Made by a program: the position numbers and the translations under genes. A stretch of DNA of 64,000 nucleotides, taken from assembly GCA_021613535.1 (NCBI GenBank), contig CP075495.1, forward strand, positions 10,726,001 to 10,790,000, in the 5' to 3' direction. How positions within the stretch are numbered: position 1 is the stretch's first letter; every line of letters begins with the position of its first letter. This DNA comes from Adineta vaga (lineage: Eukaryota; Rotifera). Below, one piece after another: positions 1 through 10,140 of this stretch. The notes under the pieces are model-generated. The model made no database searches and was not told where the DNA came from. It saw nothing but the letters and a program-made list of their open reading frames with translations.

Positions 1-79
1 TTGCTATTTTTAATCAATTAAATAATGAAAAGAAGAAGAAAAAACGCTTATAACAAAAGAAACGGGATTTTATTATTTA

Positions 80-2049
80 TTAAATAAGGTTATGGTTAAC
101 ATTGCGATATTTTAATATATGTTGATAATTCCATTCGTCTATAACAAAAAGTAAAATAGTATCATATTAATTAGAATAGCAATCTTTTTACCATATGCTC
201 GACAACTTCCCATATCATATTCATCACATGATACTTGTGCTTGACCCGATTTTCGTTCGGGTAGATCAGGTTCTGGTGGGCGTTTACCAAGTGAATAGAA
301 ATTTTCATAATAATACCTATTCCAAACAGAAAAAAAAACAAGCTGATCGTATTTTAATAGGTCTTCTCAATAGAAAAATTTACCATCGCTGTAAAACAAA
401 TTTTCCTTCTTCATCGCCAACGATATTAGCCGAATGAAGACTTGTCTCTTCACATTCACCTTTTTCATTCATATTATTCCAAACAATAACTCGACCTTCT
501 TTTGGTTTTATTTTAATTTCCAATTCTTCAAAAAATAAAGACTTATAAATTTCAATTTTACAATAAAAACAAACATTTTTTACCAGGAAATTCTGTTTCA
601 CCACCTTCCATAACTGTATTCAAATAAGCTAAAAATGTTGCATAACGATCTTGTTTTGAACCATTTACTGTACAATCATGATGTGCCTTATAACCTAGGA
701 AAGAAAATTGTATGAACAGATATTTATGAATATTCTTACCAACACCTTTATCTGTTGATGTTATTTGAAATTTTCCACCATGACTTGATTGTAATCCAGT
801 ACCATCTTCGATACGTTGTGATAACAATGTTGAAAATGGACTTTCACCAAGATAAAATGCAGTTGAATAAGACCATTTTAATCCCCATTCTTTCAACATT
901 GATGAAAATGTTTCATTGATACATGTAGTACCTAAGTATAACGAGAAAATCATTGCAATACTGTGAGAGAAGGCCAGCATCTCACCTTTTGTAAAATCAT
1001 TAGGTGTTACATGAATATCTGTATCTGGTTTTAAATCTTTTAGATGTTTTCGTAAAGTTTGAATACTATTAAAACATATGATTGGATCAATTTCTTTCAT
1101 TTTTTTCACATGTTCTTTATGTACTTTAATTAAATTAATACATTCATCATGTGAAAGAAATTCTTCAAATAACCAATGTCTAAAAAGAGCGATAAACAAT
1201 GATTAAAAGTATTGATTAATTGCAATAATCTTAATGAGCAACGAGCAGCTTGTCTAAGACACTTTAGAAATAATCTTTACTTGACACTACTAGTGTGCTC
1301 TTTACCAGCACGAACAGCAATAGGTGGTACACGACGATGACCACCATTCGATTTTGGTATAGGTATCCATAATTTTTTCGTTTTTATCATGTCTGATAAT
1401 GTGAAGAAAGAATGAGAGAGAAAGAAAGATATTCAATGTTTCTTTATATGTTTAGAGAAAATCTTAGAACGGTAATGAACATACTTATTTTTGTTGATTT
1501 GAAATTTTTGACTGCATCTGGTATTTCTTTATTTCGACCAGTTACATCGATAATTTCTGGTTGTTGACTCGCTTTTTCTAATTTGACACGTTCGGATCCT
1601 TCTTCTGATTTTTCAGATTTCTTTTGAGTCTTTGGTTTCGATTCTTTCGGTTTTTCTGTTACTGGAGGTTTCACTGTTGTTGATTCAGGAACTTTTATAG
1701 TTAATGGTTCATCTTTTAAATAAATTGGTTCTTCATCAACAGTAGGATCATTTTTTACCGTTGTAGCTTTAACAGTCGTCGTTAGCGTAGTTTTTAGTTC
1801 TTCAATAATTATTTCTGGAACGGCTGTCGTTGTTGTTGGTAATGGAGATACTGTAGTCGTTTGTTCGATGGGAGCAACATATGGTGTTTGTTGATTAAAT
1901 AGTGGTGTAATTTGTACACCAATATTTGAATAAAACAAGAGAACTAATGGCTGTAATGAAACAGCAATAACTCCACCAGCGATAGCAACAAGTAATAAAG
2001 TTATTGTACTCGTGCCTGTTTGCACAATTTCTGTTTTTTTATTTGACAT
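80..2049 (-). CDS. Membrane-anchored prolyl 4-hydroxylase-like 2OG-Fe(II) dioxygenase
   Basis: Seven exons (2049-1485, 1392-1281, 1179-740, 694-584, 525-384, 316-192, 138-80) give a 517-residue protein with intact phases. Residues about 14-42 form a hydrophobic signal anchor. A Thr/Pro/Lys-rich stalk (about 50-180) follows, then a C-terminal dioxygenase domain. The Fe ligands are visible as HxD (H377-H378-D379) and a distal His (H440 in SLHSAN), with the 2OG-binding Lys at about 451 in EGKFVLQRW. The GGETEFP stretch and the C-terminal GSCRAYDEW block resemble animal P4H-type enzymes. By family it should hydroxylate proline residues in the secretory pathway; the substrate is unknown. The third intron is only 45 nt and lacks in-frame stops, so it could be retained without a frameshift. 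A splice-acceptor-like TTTTTCAG ends 5 nt upstream of the ATG, and the TMEM126-like stop lies 92 nt upstream. This suggests it is the last cistron of an operon with that gene and CCDC115. Confidence 0.85.
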
Positions 2050-2141
2050 TTTATCTGAAAAACATTAAACAAAAGGTCTACTTTGCCAACAGTCGAAGAG
2101 ATTTATGATCAATATGAGAAAATAACATCATAAAAATTAAA

Positions 2142-3899
2142 CTATCTTACTTTACTACTAAACGCTTTGGTAAAAAAATCTTGTATAGGTCCAAATACTT
2201 TACTTCGTTTTTTCGATTCTTTATAAGGTACTGTTTGATCATCAATTGAATATAAATGTTGTCGAAGATACGATCTCCAATAATAATTTTGTCCGAGAAA
2301 GACCATTGATGCTAAAAATCCATTGATTAATGGATAAGCAACAAAATAACGATGCGCCATTCCTTTAAAAGCATGGCGACGAAAAAATTCTCGCCATTCG
2401 GGATATGCTCGAATATTAAATTGTGGTAAACGTATAGTTTTATTTAAAAGACATGAAGATAAATTAGCAAAAACAGCCATACTTGTTCCTAATGTGACTG
2501 GTATAAAACTTCCAATAGCAAATGTACGTATCTCTAAACATGTAGGACATAACGTTGGATCATCAGAAAACATTGGACGAAGAACACCATAATAATACGT
2601 TGCTAAATGTGCAACAGTAACAGCAAAAAAACAAGCAGCACTAGTTGGACGTACACTTAAACTAACATTAAGAGCTAGATTTTGTGCCATACGACTACTG
2701 ATCGTTCCACCTAAACAGAATAGATGCAGAGATTTAATTTTAATTTTCATCTGAATTTAATAAAATAATTAACTAAAAAAAGAAAGATTATGATTTTCTT
2801 TTCTCTATCAATTAATTGAACTTTATTCTTATCATTAATTTCATGCATTATTTATTTGCCGTTAGCATAGTTTCTCTGTTGCTCTTTTTTTTGCTTCTTA
2901 TCATGATCTTTTCTTCTAATCAAATTTTCTTTTCTTTTATCTATGTGTTACATTATGTAATAGATATATCCATGAACAAATTCCGAAATTCTGTTGAATG
3001 TCATATATAAAATGCAAATGGAATATTGAATCAATTTCGGGTTAAAATGTTAATGGATAAAAGAAAAGATATTCGATAGAAGAAGTATCACATATTAATC
3101 ATCTATAAACTATAACAAATCTGATTATTGTAATTCGATGTTATTTTGTACATGTAGATAAATCTTACAAAATCAATATTCTCGATGGAATAATGATGAG
3201 TTTCTATGACATAGATTCAAGGTGAACACAGTTTCTCTTTAACATTCTTCTAAACTTTCTAATGTAAACTTAAGTACATTTGTTTAGCTTAATCGTTTTT
3301 TAACTTGTTGATGATGCATTAGAAAGCAGTACATTATATGATACTTGAACCATGATTCATTCACAATGGTCCAATTAACTGAATAGTACGGAGACAAACA
3401 TTGAGCTCGCCTTTTCTTTTTGTTCACATTCTAATTGAATGAACACTTAAGAAAAATCTCAATAGAAAAACTGTAGTCAATATACAGTTCATTACACATC
3501 AGCTATTTTTCTTTGTTCACTTCGAAGTATCATGATTTGTTCAGTTAGATCACAGTGACAATAAAGTTCATTATCAGAGTATAGTATGACAAAAGTTCAA
3601 GTTCAAATAACATCATTAAGAAGAGTATGTAGTATGAACTAACCTAAGAATCCACTAGAAAATGATGCAACAGCATTTCCAGCAACAATTGGCCAATTCT
3701 CTTGAAATGATAAGGATTGAACTGCATTTAAACGTTTCCAACCAATTTTATAATAATCTTGTTGATTTAGGTAAAATTGTTCATTAAAGAGAAGTTGTTG
3801 ACTACGATTATTCCTAGTATTATCATGTTGATTTTGATAAGCGAACTCATCAACAGTTTGATGTGGTCGAACAATTTGGATTCGTTTTGGTTCATTCAT
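2142..3899 (-). CDS. TMEM126-family mitochondrial membrane protein (probable)
   Basis: Two exons (3899-3644 and 2710-2142) joined across a 933-nt intron give 274 residues. The junction is in phase (..SSGFLG/GTISSRMAQ..). The similarity I recognise to animal TMEM126A/B is the ENWPIVAGN segment near the end of exon 1, several hydrophobic segments, a CPTC motif in the loop DDPTLCPTCLEIRT, and a following hydrophobic segment ending in RLPQF. TMEM126 proteins are inner-mitochondrial-membrane factors for complex I assembly. This protein is longer than the usual ~195 residues because of an N-terminal hydrophilic extension and a basic C-terminus. A GTAAGATAG sequence at the stop could be a donor to a further exon, so the C-terminus is not certain. 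The ATG directly abuts an acceptor TTTTTGTTTTTAG, and the CCDC115 stop is only 14 nt upstream. Confidence 0.6.
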
Positions 3900-3913
3900 C
3901 TAAAAACAAAAAT

Positions 3914-4390
3914 TTAATCTACAGTTTTATTTTCATTCAAATTTTCTTTCGATAAAAATGATTGTTTTTCTTTTAGCAATTGTTCAATCTGTGATTTTAG
4001 ATATAAAATATTTGCTTGTCTTTTACAAGCTTCGATAGATAAATCAACTGTTTGTTGAAAAGATTTTTGACTTTGTTTTAAAACATTCGGAGTAAGCAGA
4101 CCAAACCATTTTAATGCATCATCACCCTGTTCTTTATCCGTTTCTTTGTCGGCTTCAAATGGTAATGATGATGATGATATAGCGATTTTTGTTGCAGCAA
4201 GCATTGGATCTCTTTCGGAATATTGCAAACGTGAAAGATTATTTACACCCATAATAATACGTGCACGAGAAAGATTAAAATATCCTTGTTTAATTGTATC
4301 TTCAAGTAATTGTTTACAAGAAAGTAAATGACCAAATTCTTCCAAATAACTAACAGTTAATTTATCTATTTGTTCGCAGAGTGTATCCAT
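3914..4390 (-). CDS. CCDC115: CCDC115 / Vma22-like V-ATPase assembly factor
   Basis: Single exon, 158 residues. Three blocks match the CCDC115 family: an N-terminal helical region with LSRARIIMG, then LQYSERDPML, and the C-terminal signature DALKWFGLLTPNVLKQSQKS followed by a coiled-coil tail. The family (yeast Vma22) helps assemble the V0 sector of the V-ATPase at the ER/ERGIC together with TMEM199. It is about the length of the human protein. Unlike its two downstream neighbours it has no acceptor-like AG near its ATG (the upstream bases are TTCATTTTTTCA). That fits it being the promoter-proximal cistron of a three-gene unit. Confidence 0.85.
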   Translation of the reverse strand: MDTLCEQIDKLTVSYLEEFGHLLSCKQLLEDTIKQGYFNLSRARIIMGVNNLSRLQYSERDPMLAATKIAISSSSLPFEADKETDKEQGDDALKWFGLLTPNVLKQSQKSFQQTVDLSIEACKRQANILYLKSQIEQLLKEKQSFLSKENLNENKTVD

Positions 4391-4902
4391 TGAAAAAATG
4401 AATTATTTAGAGTTTGAGATAAGATGTGGAAGATGATGTATGTATTACAATTGCAATTGCCAGTAGCGAGAAAACTCATCTATCGCCATTCGTCCACGTT
4501 GTATCTAGATCCTCTAAATAGAAGACACATTCACACGAGGGCGTTGGTTATTGCAGAACTGTAACAAGTTTATTCAATTCGTATTCATGAAGAATAGAAA
4601 TCGATAAATTCGACATAAACTTTACTAATAATATTCTTTCAGATGATGACAATCATTTTTATCAGATTCAATGAAGAAGATCTCATTCTGCTTGAAGACT
4701 ATCTTATACTGAATAGTTTGAATGCATGATTTATACTCCTTGGTGAACAATCAGATAGACTTTTTAATTTATTCAGTGCATGCAGTTAGTGTCTTCAAAA
4801 CATATTTTTGACTTGAACTTTATTCTCCCTCTCTTTCAATGAACTGATCTTAACACTACACAAATAATTCTAGGGACGATTATAAGTCTAATATCGTTCA
4901 AA
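4391..4902. other. Intergenic region between CCDC115 start and ART pseudogene
   Basis: No coding potential recognised. It should contain the promoter of the minus-strand CCDC115 operon. I see no convincing core promoter motif that I would defend. Confidence 0.5.
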
Positions 4903-5960
4903 ATGAAACGTATTCCAACAGAAGCTGGTGGAAAGACAGAATAAATAAAAATATTCGTAAGATCCAAAATGTTCTTTTGATATGGTTAAATGCAAATATT
5001 GATCAAAGCAATGATCATAAAGCATGAATAATTATTTCAAGACATCTTGGTCAATAGATTGCATCTTATGTATACAATCTGTCACAAGTGGGTTCAATTT
5101 TTATTTTTTGTGATAACATAAATCGACATGAAGGATGAATGAAAGAATGGATTAAGATTAAAGGGATTTATCATAAAGAAACACCTTCTGTTGGTATAGT
5201 TATGACAGCATCTTACATTGCATGCTCAATCGAAGTATACGAATGGATTTCTTTATCAATGATCTACAGCAACATATTAATCATATTTTCACAGTTTATC
5301 GTGGACAAGGATTATCAGTGGTAGATTTGGAATAGCTAGAGCACACACAAGGTGGGTTACTGTCATTTAACAACTTCTTATCTACAGGCAAGAATAAAGA
5401 TGTTTCACTTTGGTTTGCAAAAGAAAATATAAGTTATCCATACTTGGTCTAAAACAAACAACAACAGCATTTGCATTAATTCATGGTGTACGCGCTTTTT
5501 TCAATATACAGCGTGTTTCGAATTCAAAATATCAAACAAACGAATGGAAATAATAAACTCTTCTAGGTGAATTTGACACTTGCCAATGATAATGACAAAG
5601 AGTTGTATGCACTAGCTGAACATATGGGAGAAGAGAGTTTTCCAAACACAGACGGATTGTATAAATTGGCTTTAGTATTAGAGAGCATGAGTCACCATAA
5701 TCAGACTGAAGAGATTTGTCAGATATTATTTGAATATATAAACAGTGAAGGAAAGTGACAAGACAGCGATTTATCATCAACCTGGTTTGATCAAAGATAA
5801 CCAAGGAGACTATCAAGAGACGACCAGTTTCTATAAAAAAAAGCACTTTATTATCATGAAAGAACTCTTGCAATTTGATTACAATCATATCCTTTAAATC
5901 ATCCTGCTTTGGCTTCAACTATTAAAACAACATCGGTATGACAACATAGATGACTACCAT
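4903..5960 (+). pseudogene. Decayed bdelloid-type ADP-ribosyltransferase with TPR repeats
   Basis: Fragments in all three forward frames follow the order of the large bdelloid ART-TPR family: an N-terminal block (IQNVLLIWLNANID, about 4950), a second block (SQVGSIFIFCDN then KEWIKIKGIY, about 5085-5165), the ART core (VYRGQGLSVVDLE, then GGLLSFNNFLSTGKNKDVSL, about 5297-5420), the post-ART segment (FRIQNIKQTNGNNKL then LTLANDNDKELYALAEHM, about 5517-5625) and a start of TPR-like repeats (LYKLALVLESM, about 5650). Many frameshifts and stops separate them. The segment expected to carry the catalytic glutamates is shortened and shows no E-x-E. Known family members transfer ADP-ribose to arginine and recur widely in bdelloid genomes. 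This copy cannot encode a working protein. Confidence 0.8.
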
Positions 5961-6715
5961 CACCCTTATCTTTAAATGTATGCATAGAGACATTCTGCCT
6001 ATCGTTTGAAGACTAGATATGCACAAAGAAGAAGAACGAGATGTAAAAACATATCATATTAAAGTCTTGTGAGACAGATCAATATTCACTACAAGCTACT
6101 AAGAGATGATAAAGTGATCACTGTAAAAACACTACACAAGGACATCTATTGAAATCTTGTCTACATATCACTAGGGAAAATGAACTGGATGTGATTTTGG
6201 CTCATATACGCGAAGTCTGGTTCACTTCATGACGAACGGCTACAGAAAAGAAAGAATATGATTTGATTTCCGGAGACTAATTCGCTTACAAATGACATCT
6301 ATTGAAATAAAATATTCTCTTACACTGATTGCCATTTCCAGGTGAACTATGGACTATGGATCTGAAATTTAGTTCTCTTTTACTCATCCGATCTGATAAC
6401 TCAGGATCGATCGAAAAGTATAAATATCACTAGTTGATTGTGATTAGATTTTATGTCGAATGATAGAATAAGTGAATAGGCATTACTTGTTGAGAATGAT
6501 GTATTGATATGATTTAATTACTTCTTACACGTTATAGATTGATAAATACGTTTCAATATTTTCGGTTAGTTCTCTTCATTTATGTCTATGATCTACTTTG
6601 TTTCTGTTCATTATTTTCCCATTTCCGATCCTTATTTGTAAAAAAAGATACAATTTTTTTAATCTAAATCGTTGATCTATTTTTGATTACACATGCTTTG
6701 TAGCTAAAAAGAGAT
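5961..6715. other. Intergenic sequence downstream of the ART pseudogene
   Basis: Possible further TPR debris up to about 6300, too diverged to call. The rest is AT-rich without a recognisable gene. A splice-acceptor-like CTTTGTAG ends about 12 nt before the ATG at 6716. Confidence 0.4.
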
Positions 6716-8357
6716 ATGACTGAACCAGTAATTATTCCTGCTAGTGAAAAACATACAACCACAGTAAGAAATCATATTATTGTTATAGAAAAGTCAAATG
6801 ATTGTTATCGTTAATTTTAGTGTATCTTTTTTACATGGATTAGATGATATCGGGTATGCTTTTGAAAGACTTGGCTTTTACGATTTGAATTGTTCAATTT
6901 TTTTACAGTAAAACTTGGTTTGAAGAGTTCAATACATTTGATATACCAAAATGTCTTCCATATATGAAATTTGTCTTTCCAACAGCGTAAACAAAGAATC
7001 TAAGAAATGCAAATTTGAAATGTTGGTTTCATTCTATCTTCCTAGTTCAATTATGAAAATTTCGAAAAATAACGGTGAAGAAATGACGAGTTGTAAGTAG
7101 TTCAGTAATTGTAGTATAAATGTGAATTCTTTGTTTAAACAGGGTTCGATATTTATGGTTTTGATCAGAATGCAAAAGAAGATCAAGAAAGTATTGAAAA
7201 AGCATCTGAACTTTGTAAGTACCTTTTTCCATATATACTATGCTAAAGATTATGTACTGGAGTTATTTCTAGTAAACTGTTTTGTCGAAGCAGAAATAAA
7301 AAATGGAATTCCAGTAGAACATATTGTAAGACAATTTATTCTTACAAATAGTATTGCAGATGATATTTTACTTTTAGATTATCGGAGGTTTTTCTATGTG
7401 AGAATTTATTTTCAAAGATTGCTTTTCTCAAAGCTTTCTATGGAAATTTTAGGGGTGGTGCCGTTGCCCTTCACACAGGTATCAAATTTATCATTTGATC
7501 TCCTTTAAAACTGACTAATTATGATTTTTTTTTCCATAGCATTAATATCATCTTACAGATTTGGAGGTGTTCTTGCTCTTTCAACATGGTTACCTCTCTT
7601 AACTACTTTCCACAAAGTAAACTAGTATACTTGATAAAAAAATTGTTTCGAGTTCTAAATTTCTAGACACTTGTCGCTGGCGATAAGAAAGTAGATTTGC
7701 CAATACTTCATTGTCATGGTATGTTATATGACAGATTTATTATAGTAGAATAATGATATATATTCTTATTCTAAATAGGAAATAAAGATTCAATAATACA
7801 ATTAAATTGGGCTCGATCAAGTGAAGATGCTTTCAAAAGAATGGGATTTAAACAGTATATATTCAAAGAATATGATGGTATGGATCATACAAATTGTGAA
7901 CAAGTAAGTCATTTGTATGCTCAGCAAATTCTTAGATGTTAAAATCAACAAATTTGAAGTCAAATGAAATGATGTAATAGTTTCTTCCGAACTGTAAAAC
8001 AGAAAGAATAACAAAGAAATATTGTGTACATGAAATTCATGTTCGTAGAAATCTATTGAGTGACTCAAGCATTAGGAGAGAAGTCGATGGTCTTCAGTTT
8101 CATTTGTAATGTGATAGAATACTACCATAATGTGTCATTTTGTTTGAATTATTTTTGTATGTTAATCGCATCTATGGAGACTTCATAAGAAATATTATAT
8201 TTTCGACAACTAACAGTAATACAGTTGTATCAACATTATATCTTACTTGATTAGAAATCTTCATGCTGTGAAAATAATTTCAACTAAATGTCTTTTTCTT
8301 TCTATTTAGGAAATGAAAGATCTACTTACTTTTATTCAACAATACTTACCAGAATAA
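6716..8357 (+). CDS. Acyl-protein thioesterase (LYPLA1/APT1-like), copy 1, frameshifted in exon 2
   Basis: About ten small exons encode an alpha/beta-hydrolase of the acyl-protein thioesterase family, which removes palmitate from cysteine in cytosolic proteins. Visible motifs are the oxyanion strand FLHGLDDIG, the nucleophile GGFSMGG (Ser, split by an intron), the acid region HCHGNKDSI, and the catalytic His in GMDHTNCEQEM near the C-terminus. The exon 1/exon 2 junction does not stay in frame. Exon 1 ends in phase 0 (..HTTT) and exon 2 starts at 6821, but a T6 run at 6827-6832 is one T longer than needed. With five T the reading would be T-C-I-F-L-H-G, matching the neighbouring copy. All downstream exons are open with conserved active-site residues, so this is either a very recent mutation or an assembly error. 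The last intron is long (about 400 nt). Confidence 0.8.
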
Positions 8358-8502
8358 AACTAATTGACACTTCTTATTCATTCGATTCATTTTTTATATC
8401 TTGCTGCTATTTTTCTTTCTTCTAAATTATTTTCTTTCTTTTTTTTTTAAATCAAAAGGAATTATAAGTCTATATGTTTCAGTTGTTTGCTTCTATTATT
8501 GA

Positions 8503-9881
8503 ATGGGAAATTCATGTTCAACAACATGGCCATTAAGTCATTGTTTGAATGCAGCTCGAACATCGTCACAATCAGAAGATGAATGCAATGCATTGAGAAA
8601 TAAATCCGCACCTGCCATCATTCCTGCTACTGATGAACAAACAGCTACGGTAAATAATGAATTATTGTTATTGAAGTACTATTGATGCATATATTTATTT
8701 AGGTTATCTTCTTGCATGGTCTCGGTGATTGTGGGTATGTTAGCAACGATTCATTGATTGGATTTTCTATGAATGTTTTATAGAGAAAATTGGTATGATG
8801 CATTTAAAATATATGATATAGAAAAAAATTTGCCTTATGCGAAGTTTATTTTTCCAACAGCGTATGTAGAATTAATTACTTTTCTCGTTGTCGTTTGATT
8901 AATTATGTTATGTTTTATGCAGTCCAGTTCGAAAAGTAACATTGAATATGGGTATGACCATGACTAGTTGTAAGTGATAGCAAATAAAAAATTTTATATA
9001 AAAGATAATTTATGCATGTACCTGACGATAGGGTTTGATATTCGTGGTCTTGATCAAACTGTAAAAGAAGATCAAGTGGGAATTGAAAAATCATCTGTAT
9101 TTTGTAAGTTTGAATATTGATTCGTTATGCTATTTCATATTCTTATTATCTAATTAGTAAAGAATCTCATTGAAGAAGAAATTACAAATGGAATCTCATC
9201 TAATCGTATTGTAAGTCTATTATTATTCTATAACATTAGATAATGTTTTCTTTTAGATTATTGGTGGTTTTTCTATGTAAGTGAATTGAATTTTATAACA
9301 CTTTCTATCATACTTTTCATATTTCTATCAGGGGTGGAGCAATTGCTCTTCATGCAGGTATATTTTATTAGTTTATGTTTCTTTTCTAATATTATTTCTT
9401 TCTGCTAGCATTGACATCTCCTCATGCAATTGGTGGTGTCATAGCTCTATCAACATGGTTACCTTTGGCATCAACATTTCCAAATGTAAGTTCTCTAATG
9501 GAATTAAATATTGAAACTTTCTATTTATTATTATAGGCACTTACATCTAGTGATAAAAAAGTTAATTTACCTATTCTACAATGCCATGGTAATAGAAAAG
9601 AATAAAGTTTTATCAATATAATTATATAAATTTTTAATTCATTAGGAACTCAGGATCCATTGGTACAATTGAAATGGGCTCGACTCACTGAACAGGGAAT
9701 TGTTGCAATGGGTTTAAAACGATATTCATTTAGAGAATATCAAAATATGGATCATTCAACATGTGATCGAGTATGAATGAAAACTACTATGTAGATAAAT
9801 TGATTCATATTTCGTTTGAATTTCTAGGAAATGCAAGATGTCACTTCCTTCATTGTTCAACATCTACCAAAAATGGATTAA
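8503..9881 (+). CDS. Acyl-protein thioesterase (LYPLA1/APT1-like), copy 2
   Basis: Tandem paralogue 145 nt downstream of copy 1, in the same orientation and with matching intron positions. It encodes roughly 259 residues. The order is VIFLHGLGDCG (oxyanion strand), FIFPTAPVRKVTLNMG (substrate-channel segment), GGFSMGGAIALHA (Ser nucleophile near residue 149), LPILQCHGTQDPLV (Asp) and NMDHSTCDREMQD (His). All catalytic positions are intact. The N-terminus has about 30 extra residues compared with copy 1 and begins MGNSCS, which fits the N-myristoylation consensus (Gly2, Ser6) with an adjacent Cys5 that could be palmitoylated. This suggests membrane-tethered depalmitoylase activity. An acceptor-like ATGTTTCAG ends about 22 nt before the ATG. 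Confidence 0.9.
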
Positions 9882-10140
9882 TTGAAACTGATTTCTATAT
9901 TCGCAATAACAAATAAGATTGTATAATCTCAAAATATTCATGTTAAATTTGCATCTATATTTAACTATATGTTTAGTTGTTTGTATTTCATTTTTTTAGC
10001 GTTAAAATATGTGACATGATAATAAATCAGACTATTGTCAAAATTTTAAATTATTTGAAAATGATAAATACTCTTTCGATCTTGAAAAACGTCGTTGATA
10101 TGCAAAATATATTTAATGAGAAAACGAGAGAAATAAACAA

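Noticed and set aside
7122-7508. Continuous plus-strand reading frame of 128 residues
   Set aside because: It reads through introns of thioesterase copy 1; the true exons follow GT-AG signals and recover GGFSMGG.
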